A stretch of DNA of 64,000 bases from Neoceratodus forsteri. Taxonomy: Eukaryota; Chordata; Ceratodontiformes; Ceratodontidae. The notes under the pieces are model-generated. The model was not told where the DNA came from, made no database searches, and was given only the letters and a program-made list of their open reading frames with translations. The translations under genes were made by a program, and so were the position numbers. The DNA lies in contig CM057456.1 of NCBI GenBank assembly GCA_016271365.2, forward strand, positions 658,963,501-659,027,500, given 5' to 3'. Shown here in pieces: positions 53,133-64,000 of the stretch (its first letter is position 1; each line of letters begins with the position of its first letter).

Positions 53133-54719
53133 TCCACGGGCTAGTAGCTACCAACTAGAGCCAGAGCTCAACAACAAAAAATCCTAATCTTCTTATAAAA
53201 TAACTAACCTAAAAATAGTTGCAGTATACCCAATAAAACTAAAAAACAAATAAACCCACACAAATCCCAGGCTTCTCCCTTATACAAATAATTCTAAAAT
53301 CATAACCCTAGAAATACATCAAATAATAATTGCAACGTAAAAACACTACGTAACAAGACTTCCCCAACCCAAAATCCTCTCACAACTTCAGAGGTGGACA
53401 AAATAAAATTATACTAAAAATAACTAAACAAAACAAACATAAGCATAACATCAGTAAATATAAAAAGCAAAACAGTAAATAATGCAGTCATAGAAAGTGC
53501 ATTAAGGAGAAAAACAGATGGTCCAAGTCCCGATGGTCCTCTCACTACTAGCAGGACTATCAAAGAATCCTCAGGAGCTCACATCCCTGGGCAGACGAAT
53601 ATAAGCAGTCTTTTCTCCAACAGTAATGTCAAATAATCCCCAGACCCCTGGTGCTCTCACTACCAGGGTCTAGGGAAATACTGTTTATGGCATTCTCACT
53701 GCCACAGATGATAAAATGAAATGTAACCATCATCCAGAAAACAGACAAAAAAAAAAACAAAGTACCAGATAGTTTCACTGCCAGAACTGTACGAATGTTG
53801 TTTAAGGCACTTTCACTGCCCTAAAGGAGATAAAATAAAAGTCTGACTGTAACCAGATTCGGGAAAGCAATCCAAGTAATCCTCTTCAGGACCAGTCAGC
53901 TCTACAGCTGGGGAGAGCCCCGAAAATTCTAGTCCATGGTCCGTAACCGGGCCGTGCCAGCTACCATGAGACCCCCACCAGAACCCAACACAATAGGTTC
54001 CCCGGGGATCCGTACAGGACAGAGCTCCAACCTCCAGCTCCCTGGTGGACAGAGCATGGACCCCAGTGCTGCCACAGACCAATACATGGGCTACCGGCCA
54101 GATTGGGCCTACTCACCAACTGCAAATCGAGCCACTGTAGTCCCCAAATCAACCATCGCAAATCCCCACAGCAGATCTGGGAATAGTTTTCCAAAATTCA
54201 AATGGCAAGTTCAGTGTCCATTCAGATCCTTAAACCTATGACCTTCTGGCAACAATCCTCAGTGGGACGATCCACCTACAAATCCGCTTCCCCAATCCAT
54301 TCGAATCAGTCGAAGAAAATAACGCTTACAGAGCGTAGTGATATGCAACAATTAAAAATGAAGTACGTCTCAACTACAGCAAAATCGACACAGATACCGA
54401 TGCTACCAGGGCTTACCAAACCACCCCAGCGTTCACCTCGGAGTCATCCAGACAGACTTCAGAAGAGTCCACACACGTGTTCCCCATGACCCCCTGATCC
54501 ACAACAGCAACAAAAGGAGCAGAGGAGGAACAAACTGCTCAGTGGATTCGCTCACCTCCAGAGCTCAGCAACAAACAGCAAGGCAAGTGAGGGTAGAATA
54601 GGAGGAAAGTCACAAAAAGGCAAACCATTTAAAAAAAGCTTGTAAATCTACTAAATTCAGGCAGCAGTCTGCTAAATTCAGGCAACAACCATCAAAATAA
54701 GCAAGAAAAAACTAAAAAC
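53133..54719. other. unassigned AT-rich and repetitive sequence
   Basis: Between two L2 copies. From 53170 to 53500 it is poor in G on the plus strand. Degenerate repeats with TTTCACTGCC and CTCTCACTACCAG occur every 60-120 bp from 53535 to 53820. A GC-richer block follows at 53900-54200. It may be the 5' UTR and ORF1 of copy A or another element; no domain was recognised. Confidence 0.3.
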
Positions 54720-57600
54720 AATTAAATACGAAAGAAAGTTATAAAACTAAAAATGCAGGAACTGCAGCTACAGAGCAGCCAATGGCACACCCAGCCTTGT
54801 GGCCATATTGGTACTACTGGGTTGTCAGGGCCCTGACCATGTAGAGCTTTAGTGGTCAGTAAACCGACCTTGAAGGTGACCTGCCACTGAACAGGCAGCC
54901 AGTGCAGTTTGCGCAGCACAGGGGTGATATGACTGGTTCGAGAAACCCCTACCAGCAACCTGGCCACAGCGTTCTACACCAGCTGCAAGTGGCAGATATC
55001 AACTCCCGGAAGCCCTAGGTATAGGGAGTTACAGTAGTCAAGGCGAGAGGACACAAAGGTGTGGATCAATGTTGGAAGGTCGCGAGATGAAACAAGGTGC
55101 TTAATCCAGGCAGTGTTCCTTAGATAGTAAAACGAAGCTTTGACTACCACCGACACCTGCGAATGAAGTGTCAGCCCTTCATCAAATATCATGCCCAGAT
55201 TCCACACATGGACAGAGGACATGAGCTGGCTACCTCTAAGCCAAAACCTGGAGGCAGACAGCTCTCACCTCTCTATCCCCCGACCTGGTTCTACCACCAA
55301 CACCTTAGTTTTTCAGGGTTCAACCTTAGCCAGCTGGCCGCATCCAGTCCTGGAGCTCCATGAGGCAGCTATTAAAAGCAGAGACTGCACTATCCTGGTC
55401 AGGGGCAAAAGACAAGTAGAGCTGGGTATCATGTGCATAGCAGTGAAACCGCAGCCCATACTATCTTACAGTGTCTCCCAATGGCAGCAAATACACCGCA
55501 AACAACATTGGGGACAGCACAGAGCCCTGAGGAACCCCACATGGCAGAGAAAATGAGGCCGAGGAATAAATCCCTGACACCACTCTCTAAGTTCTGCCAG
55601 TGAGGAAAGATCTAAACCAACTGAGGATCGTGACCTGACAGGCCACAGATGTCTCTCAGGCACTCAAGCAGTCCCCATGGTCCACAGTGTTAAAGGCTGA
55701 AGAGAGATCGAGAAGGACCAAGATAGAACAACACTTCCGATCTCTAGCAATCAGTAGATCACTGAGCACCCGAACCAGAGCAATCTTTGTACTATGCCTC
55801 TTCCGAAAACTGTACTGGAGGGAATCATAGATGTCGTGGATGGTCAAATGGTTATCCAACTGAAGAGCAACTACTTTCTCTGTCATCTTCCCAATAAAGG
55901 GAAGGTTAGAGATTGGCCTGTAGTTAACAGAGCAGCTTGGGTCCAGAGGTGATTTTTTAAGGAGCAATGTTACCACTGCCTCCTTTAGGGAGTTCAGAAA
56001 CTCACCTAACTCTAAGGAACACCAAACTATCTCTGTCATGACAGGGCCGATGACATCTACACACCCCAAAATGAGGCGTGTAGGGCCCGGGTCAAGACTA
56101 CAGCAAGTAGGCAGCATACTTTGGATAATCTGTACAACATCATCGATTGCTGGCCGGTCAAAGTGATCCCAGGATGACCGAGGTGTAGTGACCATACACT
56201 GACCACCGTAAACCTCCATAGAACGTGTTGAATGAATCTCAGCCCTGATGTCGGCCACCATATTGGCAAAGAATACAGCAAACTCATCACACTTATCTTG
56301 TGAAAATGTCTCTTCGAGCCTGAAGACAGGCTGGATTGCACAGTCTGCCGGACGGTTTGGAAGAGCTGGCCAGTTGATTCTGAGCCACAGCAATCTCCCT
56401 GGACAGGAACTCTGCTTTCTTTTGGGAGACTGTTGATTGATAGGTATGAAAATGTTCCATCAATCTAAGGCGGTTGGTATCAAGGGGATCTCTGCCAGCA
56501 ACACTCCAACCTTCACCCCATGCCTCAACTCCCTCAAGGCCCCAACAAACCAATGGGACCAAGGGCAGAGAGTGAGGGTGAACACAGACTGGAGCGATGG
56601 AGTCCAGAGCATCCTCTCGACCTTAATATAGGTCTGGACTAGATGCTGGGCCCGCTGACATCTGTACATCCCAATAGGTCAAGCACTGCCAACAGACAAA
56701 TGGGAGTAACATCCCGCAAAGGGCAGTATCTGACCATCTCCGCAAGGGCAGGTCTATGAGGGGGAGCTCGGAAATTGAATGTTACAGTGCAATGGTTAGA
56801 CCATCCAACTGGTTCCACCACCAGATCGGTGGCTTCCATTCCCAGGAGGAAAACCAGGTCGAGTGAGTGGCTATGAACATGTGTAGCAGACGCAACAACC
56901 TGTGTGTGAAGCCCAACATATTCATAAGTTAAAGGAAGTCCTGACCAAAATGCGAGAGTTCATCATCGACCAAGGCGTTTAAGTCGCCCAGCACCATCAT
57001 CCTGGGTGACTCCAACACCATGTCAGTGATGAAGTTTGTGACTTCCTGCAGGAACAAACCCTCACCCCCGGGTGTACGGTAGATGAGGATGAACCTGCAC
57101 CCCACACCTGCAGCCGTAGTACACTCAAACGATCTGGGACCCTCAGCTGGAACCTCTGCAAGGCCCAATTCCATTCTAAAACAGATAGTTACCCCCCCGC
57201 CCCTGTGGTCCAATCTTGAGTGGTGTATCACCGAGAACCCAGCTGGAATAGCCGCCTCCAAAATCAGATCAGCATTTACATCCATCCAGGTCTTGGTGAT
57301 GCATGCCGCATCAATCATGTGGCGGCTTTTTCCTTTCATCTACAGGACACCACCCAGCAAACAGCCGTTGAGTGACCTGATCAGCCTGGCTGACGACCCC
57401 CACCACCCGCTACCCTACCAGTCCCTTCTGTCACCGGGCTTTGATTTAAGCTGCAGTACGTGCCACTTTCGCTGCTGCCTCCTCCAGGTGCTGCAGTTTT
57501 ACTGCTGCTCACACTCTCAGGACAAGGCGAGACGCCAATCTGACTAAAACTCGGGCAGAGTGTGAAAGCCAGCAGCTGCATGACTCTGAGGAATTTTGAA
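54720..57600 (-). pseudogene. L2-like LINE copy B: endonuclease and reverse transcriptase
   Basis: On the minus strand: AACITKTWMDVNADLILEAA, GGGVTICFRMELGLAEVPAE, FILIYRTPGGEG and MMVLGDLNALVDDELSHFGQ (endonuclease, 57339-56929); a linker with FSQDKCDEFAVFFANMVADI (56393-56230); RT with VTLLLKKSPLDPSCSVNYRP, RKRHSTKIALVRVLSDLL and ILVLLDLSSAFNTVDHG (55760-55660); a YAxDTQLY-like region near 55430; then LGMIFDEGLTLHSQVSVVVK, RLDYCNSLYLGLPGVDICHL and HITPVLRKLHWLPVQW (55222-54870). It parallels copy A closely. The 3' end near 54720 is cut. Frameshifts are present. Confidence 0.85.
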
Positions 57601-58350
57601 TCAGCCCGGTCATATGAAGGAAAGGCTTAGCTGCACTGCCTAAGAAGGCCTTCCGTTACCCCAATGGACCCAGCATCCAATTAAATCTTCCCGTTCCCTC
57701 CTTGTGTGTGCTCTCCACCCCCACACCCTCTGTTACCCGACCGGACCCTTTTCTTCCTTTTCCTTCTCTCTGAGATACTGTTATTATCTCTTATTTAGGG
57801 TTGGGATCCGCTCTTGGATGTTTCTGATTGACACATAACCTCAACCTCAGTCCTCTTCTTGTCAGATCCATAAATCATGGAGAAGAGAGAAAAGGAATAA
57901 ACTTGGAGAAAAAACTCTGCACCCTCCTACCATAAGTCTCCCCAATATCCCCGTTGGCAGGAAGGACAAACTTACTGTGGTCTGAGGAGGCCCGTGCCAA
58001 CTGGAGGCTCGCTGTAGCCAGGGTCCTGGATTGATTGCCTCTCTGAGTTTCTAAGCTTTCCGCCCACTCTGCCGCCTGTCGTTCCTGCGTCCCACACTCC
58101 CACTCTGGGCATCTCGCTGCTCTTTGCATTGGTCCTGAAAGCCGCTCTGAGAGTTGTGTCTGCCTGTCAGCACCCCTTGGTCTCCCCCAGCTCCCTCTCT
58201 CCAGCGATCTCTTGGTGCCACAGTAGCCGAGCAGCAGCACCATCATGGCTGGGGCACCTCCAGGAGTACACACTTTGCAGCTCAAACTGGTCTCTGAGCA
58301 TGAAACCTTGAAAAAGGGCAGCAAATTCATCAAATGGGATAAGGTCAGCT
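57601..58350. other. 5' flank of L2 copy B, unassigned
   Basis: The block at 57660-57745 (GACCCAGCATCCAATTAAAT) matches tandem units at 59390-59580, so it is repeated DNA. It may be the 5' UTR of an L2-like LINE. The 57875-58333 minus-strand open frame contains no recognisable domain. Confidence 0.3.
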
Positions 58351-59180
58351 CTGATTTCTTATTCCCACGATTCTGATCTACTGCATTTGTACTTTGCTAA
58401 ACTGTTGAATTCACAGGATCCCAGCCTAACGGGTTTGGATGGCATATCAATTGTCGAGGGGGCAGAGAAACAGTTAAGTTTTAATGAAAAGTTGTTAAAA
58501 TTCACAGAAGTTACTTAATTATCTCTATTTTGCCAGAAAAGTAGTCTACTTAGATTTTCCCATCTTGTGTTTTTCTGGTAGTGATCAGAGAAGGAGTGGT
58601 ACTTGGCTTTCATGGCTTGTTTCAGAAAAAATACATAAAAAGTACAGCATGCAGTTCATTTAAGGATGAGATCATTGTTGGTAAATGATTGATTTTGGTG
58701 CTGGTGTGGGGGAGAGTTGTCTATGTGGGTGATAGTGAAGGACGAGGTTAAGTTTATTATTATTTACTATGCTAAAAGGAAGTTACTATGCAATCTGTCC
58801 CTGCTGTTGGGGGTTTGCTCTTATATTGCCAAACGTTCTGCAAGTTAGCTTGTTCAGAAAGGGCTGTGTGTGTGAGAAACCAAAGAAGGAATTTGGATCC
58901 CTGGAGGAAGGTTCTCATCATTGACTCCAAATGACAGAGGGAATAGGGAGAGGGAGTCTTACAACTGTGCCTCTTAGGCAAACACCAGCTCCATCTCCTT
59001 GGTAAAGAAGGGAAGGGAAGGATGTGTGTTTTTTTTGTACAATTGTAGCAATAAGTTGCAAGTGTGCAATATGTGTGTCAGGAAAAGATCTGTGTTTCAA
59101 GACTCATGAGATCATGTGGAGGCTAAAGAAATGAAATGTAATGTTTGCTGGTGGGGCGGGGTTATGATGTGTAAGACTTT
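58351..59180. other. unassigned sequence
   Basis: No gene, RNA or mobile-element domain was recognised. The composition is ordinary and AT-rich, with no tandem structure. Confidence 0.3.
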
Positions 59181-59384
59181 AATCCAGAGTGTTCTTGGGT
59201 TTAACATTCCGGTATTTCACACAGAAGGAGTACTTTGTAATTCTGTCATATCCAGCAGGTGCCCTCTTTCGGCAATCAAGCCCTGACAGTGTATTTTGGT
59301 CAGACCAGTCCAGGTGGCACCTACTTGGTAGGAATATTTATACCCTCAAATTTCTAGTCACCTCATTCCCTGAAGTCCTGCTTC

Positions 59385-59580
59385 CTCCCTCTGTGTGCTG
59401 TCCACCTGGCACCCCACCGGACCCAGCATCCAGTTAAACCCTCCCGCTCTCTCTCTCTCTCTCTCTATGTTCTCTCTGGTCCATACCCTCCGTTCCCCCA
59501 CCAGACCCGGTATCCAGTTAAACCCTGCCGCTCCCTCCCTCTATGTTTTGTCCGCCCACACCCTCCATTATCCATCCTGG
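59385..59580. repeat. tandem repeat, unit about 65-70 bp
   Basis: Two to three units containing CACCGGACCCAGCATCCAGT, then TAAACCCTCCCGCTC and a CT-rich run. A fourth, separate, copy lies at 57655-57745. A (CT)n tract at 59440-59466 interrupts the array. Possibly the promoter repeat of a LINE 5' UTR. Confidence 0.6.
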
Positions 59581-59940
59581 CACAAACCTGCAAGTGAATG
59601 TTTGGCATTGACAAATGCTTGTTTGAATTCAGTCTCTGCACAGGGAGGCTGTTGTTTGCTCTGTATAAGTGGTAACATAAATGTTAAATAATTTGCGTGT
59701 AACTCTTAATAAAATTGTACTTTCTGTAGTATATTGTTTGTATGTACCTTGATAGATGCTTTACGTAGGTTACCATTATAAATGAGCTATGCTCAACAGA
59801 TATAACCTTTAAATAAATTAATTTAATTAAATATTCTTTTTAAGAGTTATATGCCTCTAAGTTCACAGTGCTAGCTGCTAATGTACTTTCTGCAATACGC
59901 TGGTTATGAATTCTGGCTTTAACTTGCATAATATAAAATT

Positions 59941-62900
59941 TTGTGTCTTTTGATCTGTTATCCCACCAGGATAAACTATAAAACAGGTACTAGCACCACC
60001 ATTGACTGGATCATATCAAGTCACCCTGATCGCATCTGTAATCTGAGAGTTCACCCTGACTCCATCAGTGACCACTCCCTTATCACGTGTAGCTGGTCAA
60101 ATAAATTCCACACCCCCACCCCTAGCCATCTACAACCGAATGTTAAAGCGTGGGCATCTAGATCTACTAAAGCGGCAACTCCAACCCCATGACTGGTCCC
60201 TCCTGGACTCTATCAGTGATATCAGTGTTGCTGTTGATCACTTCATCAAGGTTTTCAATACGGTCTGCGACACCCATGCTCCATTTAGAAAGATGAAGGT
60301 CTGTGAAACTGTTAACTCCTGGATCTCACCAGAACTCATTACCAAAATGAAACAACGTGACTATCTCTGGCTCATTGCCAAGTCAATAGGGAGGCAGCAT
60401 GACTCTCAGGCATACAAAGCGGTCAGAAATGCCTGTACAAGGGCAATTCGTCATGCAAAACAAAACCACCATAAAGAGCTTCTGTCAAACTCCTAGGGTG
60501 ACAGCAGGAAATTCTGTGCGAACATTAAAGACGTCACAGGCAAAGTTCAAAAGGTCTCTCCGAGTACGTTAAATTTTGAAGGCAATCCCATTACCGACCC
60601 TCTCTCGATTGCAAATACTTTTAATACTGCCTTCACTAATCTATCAGAGGTCCTCCCTAAACACTTCTTTGAAGGTGCTCCCCCATCAGCTGCCCCGTGC
60701 TCGGATGCAGAGAAGCCTGGTCACCCTCCATTCTACTTCAAGCAGGTCTCTGCCACCCAGGTCAAGAAATTGCTATCCAAAGTACTGGGGAAAATCAGAC
60801 ATAGTGGGGACTCGCTGGACCTCAGACTTATTGCACTTACCCTAGAAGACGTTCTCCTTCCTATAACTAAAATACTCGACCTGTTCCTCACACTGTCCCG
60901 GTTCCCAGAAGTCTGGAAATCCGCACTGATCATGCCATTGCACAAAGCAGGTGATCGCACGGAACCTAGCAACTACAGACCAATATCCATCCTCCCACCA
61001 CTGTCAAAGGTTCTGGAATGTATAGTAACCAACCAGCTTGTGGACTAACTTGATAAGTACCCCCTGCAATGCACACAGCAGCACGGCTTTAGTAAAAAAG
61101 CATAGCATGACTACAGCTCTGCTAGAATTCACTTGCTTCATCCAACAGTCCATCGATAATAGCAGTCTGGTAGGAGCGGTGCTCATAGACCTTACTAAGG
61201 CTTTTGACACCGTGAATCACAAACTCCTCCTTGACCAACTCACAAATACTGGTCTTTTCACCTAGCGCATTAAAATGGTTCGGCAGCTACCTTGCCAACC
61301 GGTCATGGAGGGTGAAGATTTCAGATTTCATCTCGGAACTGCGCTCTATCAGATCAGGGGTACCCCAAGAGTCGATCCTGCGACCCCTTCTGTTTAGTAT
61401 CTTCCTAAACAACCTACCAAAGGCCTGTCATTTAAGGACCCTCCTTTACGCAGATGACGCTGTCATCTTTCCAAGTCAACCGGATCCCACCGTGCTTGAA
61501 GACAACCTGCAACATGGGTTCCTCAAAGTTGAAAAATGGCTCCAATCCCACAAGCTAGTTCTAAACTACAAAAAAACAAACTTATGCTGCTCTCATCCTC
61601 CCACCATAAACACAAGTCGTATGCTCTCACAATTAAAAATAACCAAGGAGCCCCCATTGAACAAATCCAGCACTTCAGATACCTTGTAGTAACCCTGGAC
61701 TGCCACCTTACCTATGAGCCACACATTGATATTGTTGCTAAGAATGTAAATGCTAAACTAGGACTGCTGTATAGGCACAGACGAAGTCTGACCCTAGAAG
61801 CACTTAAACTTGCAATCCACAGCTCGGTACTATCTGTTATTGACTACGGCTTGGTTATATATGGAGCTGCCAAAGCTACATCTCTCAAAAGACTAAATAC
61901 TGCCCTAAACAAAGCTGGTAGACTTATCACTGGTGCCGGCTACCTCACCCATACATGTGATCTATTCACCCAAACCGGGTGGCTCAAACTACAAGACCAC
62001 ATCATACCACTCATGTATACTTGCCAAGCAGGTGTTGCTTGGAGCCCTGCCAACGGGCATCGTCAGTCTTCTATCAAAGCCTCAAAAGTTGCGTCACACC
62101 CGGTCCTCTGTCTCTGAACTCTTTCACGTTCCTAGGGTTCGGACCACCCAATGCCAGCAATCCTTCCCTTACAGAGCTCCTAACTGGATGAATGGCCTGA
62201 GCTGTGAATTGACCTAGCATACCTCAGCTTACCCAGTTCAAGCATCTCCTACATCTGCACATCTCAAAGGAGAGTGAGTGTACCTGCTATAATTAGTCAT
62301 GCGACTTGGACCTCATCTGACAACCTGCATTCCTCAGCCTCCTCAGCAAGGGCCCTGGCTGCATCCTTCCTCCCCTGCTCAATCACCTCTCTCACCCTCC
62401 CCCCTACCTGTCACATCCTGACCCTCCTACTCTGTCCTACTAACTCTTCCACTATGACCCCTGACTGACTCTTTTCCACACCTTTCTTCCTTCCCCTCCC
62501 CTCCCTCTTCCCTCCCCCCAACACCTCACCATCCTCTCCTGCCTATCACCTTCTCCTTCTGTGCTTGCCCCTGCTCCCACCCATTCTACCCTTTCCTGCC
62601 TTGCTCAACACGCTTGACAATGCCACCCGCTGTATTCCCCCACACACACAAGTTATTCTCTGTCCTGCTGCTACTTTTCATCCCTGGCTCACCCTTCCCG
62701 ATTTCCAAATGGATTACCCACCCATGTTTTCACATATAAAGTTCTAGAATGCAAGCTATGTATCTAATTGCTATCACTGATGTTTACTATGCATTGTGCT
62801 GTTCTACTGTTTGCTGTATTTGATATTATCTGTACATGTTATTGTGCTTTATACTCTGTTTTGTAACCTCTCCCCATTATTGACATGGAACCTTTATAAA

Positions 62901-62960
62901 CGTGATCCACTGTGCTCAAAGGTATTTTCTAATCCTAGATTGAAATAAATAAATAAATGT
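59941..62960 (+). pseudogene. L2-like LINE copy C: endonuclease end, RT, 3' UTR and tail
   Basis: It opens with GTSTTIDWIISSHPDRICNL and HPDSISDHSLITCSW, the end of the endonuclease. A linker follows: VNSWISPELITKMKQRDYLW and YKAVRNACTRAIRHAKQNHH. RT: MPLHKAGDRTEPSNYRPISI, QQHGFSKKHSMTTALLEF, AVLIDLTKAFDTVNHKLLL (motif A), SGVPQESILRPLLFSIFLNN and LLYADDAVIFPSQPD (catalytic YADD at about 61450-61465). Then KTNLCCSH, TLDCHLTYEPHIDIVAKNVN and SVIDYGLVIYGAA. The C-terminal part ends near 62215. A pyrimidine-rich 3' UTR follows and ends GAAATAAATAAATAAATG at 62942-62959. Stops at 60496, 61048 and 61265 and frameshifts show decay. It is 5'-truncated. Confidence 0.9.
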
Positions 62961-63004
62961 CTGACCTACTCTGTAGGCAATCTACCCTTGGTATTGTAAT
63001 AAGA

Positions 63005-63088
63005 GCCCCAGCCTTTCCACTTCAAGCAGACAATGCAGTGGTAAAATAAATCAACAGGCACAAGTTCGAGTCCCATCACTGAGAGATG
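63005..63088 (+). repeat. tRNA-derived SINE fragment
   Basis: CAAGTTCGAGTCCCATC carries a B-box (GTTCGAGTCCC, 63065-63075). An A-box-like GACAATGCAGTGG lies about 30 bp before it. No full tRNA fold is possible. It is different from the SINE at 1564. Confidence 0.45.
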
Positions 63089-63297
63089 GACAATACTGTT
63101 GATGACAGACCAAAGTTGGATCGCCTCCGGTATCTTGACAAGAGATCTTTTACCAATGAATTTTTAATATATATTTTTTTTGCAGTAATGTTTTATTTAT
63201 ATGGTTGGGGTTTATTGCCAAGTTTAATCTATGTTGGGTCACATTATTTAACTGACGGGAAGGGTCTGATGATGTCATCCTTCCAGGACCCACTTAA

Positions 63298-63797
63298 AGA
63301 GGACAGGAAATTTGTGCTAATTGACAGCAATCTGTAATATTCTTGTTTACTGCAGTGAAATGCATACCTGCAAATGATCCTTATTTAATGTACCTGAATA
63401 AAAACTTACGTGAAAAATGGTGTTCCCAATTGTTTTTTTGGTTTTTTTTATGGACAACATTCTTCACAGTTTCTTTCATGGAACTGGTAGCATGGAGTTT
63501 TTACTGTGCCATGGTGTGTGTACAGAATGCTAATTATAAGCTACTGGCCTATCAGAACCAATGCTCAGACTTCTGTGCACAAACTGTGACATAGTTAAAA
63601 CTGCATATCACTGGCTCCATGAAGAGAACTGTAACATAATGCTGCCCATAAAAACAAAACGGTGTAAAATGCAGTTTTTCATGTCACTTTTCATTCAGGT
63701 ACAGTTAAATATGGATAATTTAGGAGAATGACTAGTACATCTGAAAATAAAAACTTGATAAACAGCTGCCAGTTAAAAAAATGATACCCTGTCCTCT
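63298..63797. mobile_element. TTAA-flanked MITE
   Basis: A perfect 10-bp terminal inverted repeat, AGAGGACAGG at 63298-63307 and CCTGTCCTCT at 63788-63797, is flanked on both sides by TTAA (63294-63297 and 63798-63801). TTAA duplications are made by piggyBac and Kolobok superfamily transposases. Ends starting TTAAAG with a purine-rich follow-on recall the T2 family of Kolobok MITEs from Xenopus. At 500 bp it has no transposase. The hydrophobic frames inside are likely spurious. Confidence 0.75.
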
Positions 63798-64000
63798 TTA
63801 AGGAACACCTGATACCTTAATTTTTCACCCTTAAAATGTGATAACTTTGGAACCGTTAGGGTTAGAGATTTAAATTTTTTTTACACAAAAGCTTGGAGTC
63901 AGCTACGTAAATATATAGAGAACACTGGATGGGCAACATTGTCAACCAGTGTGTTCTGCCACAGAGGGGTTCTGGTCTCCTGACTTTCGAGAGCAAAGCT

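Noticed and set aside
63086..63594. Small membrane proteins suggested by two hydrophobic open frames
   Set aside because: The second lies wholly inside and the first partly overlaps a TTAA-flanked MITE. Hydrophobicity comes from T-rich codons, and no splice or promoter context is seen.

Overview
This 64 kb window is vertebrate nuclear DNA made almost entirely of transposable elements, most of them decayed. I recognise no host protein-coding exon, rRNA gene or genuine tRNA gene. The mix is four DIRS-type tyrosine-recombinase retrotransposons, CR1 and L2-like LINEs, a Gypsy-class element with integrase ahead of reverse transcriptase, a Crypton, piggyBac, Mutator-like (MULE), Harbinger and TTAA-flanked elements, and a tRNA-derived SINE. 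This suggests a large-genome tetrapod or lobe-finned vertebrate. An amphibian such as a caecilian or salamander fits best, but that is inference from repeat content only.

Layout. 0-3 kb: unassigned DNA, LINE 3'-end-like sequence on the minus strand and a tRNA-derived SINE. 3.1-6.2 kb: two related palindromes and a minus-strand Crypton recombinase gene with splice-like junctions. 6.3-12.05 kb: a decayed piggyBac transposase split by two MULEs of one family (7611-9932 and 10465-11242) and a fold-back MITE (11712-11927). 12.05-14.8 kb: unassigned DNA, a direct duplication and a minisatellite. 14.8-16.5 kb: the 5' half of a minus-strand CR1 LINE (ORF1 esterase-like domain and endonuclease).

16.6-39.05 kb: the DIRS cluster. 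DIRS-1 (16597-22217) is complete with inverted terminal repeats and an internal complementary region. After it lies an older host, DIRS-4 (about 22.87-39.05 kb). DIRS-4 took a SINE between gag and RT, and then two complete DIRS elements inside its RT domain: DIRS-2 (24391-30606) and DIRS-3 (30688-36472). The host RT reading frame resumes exactly at the outer edges of both insertions. A fold-back element (22488-22823) lies at its left margin.

39.05-44.5 kb: a short integrase-region fragment, a minus-strand Harbinger transposase relic, and a minus-strand Gypsy-class element. Along its coding strand the order is integrase, RT, RNase H, polypurine tract, LTR, which is the Gmr1-type arrangement. 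44.9-47.2 kb: plus-strand CR1 with RT and the typical 3' end. 47.5-48.2 kb: a Harbinger-like MITE. 48.58-49.16 kb: a non-repetitive block rich in homeodomain-type and E-box motifs, a candidate conserved non-coding element. 49.6-57.6 kb: three minus-strand L2-like copies. 59.9-62.96 kb: a plus-strand L2-like LINE. 63.3-63.8 kb: a TTAA-flanked MITE.

None of the elements looks fully coding-competent. Stops, frameshifts and lost catalytic residues are common, so the window is best read as a layered record of transposition.
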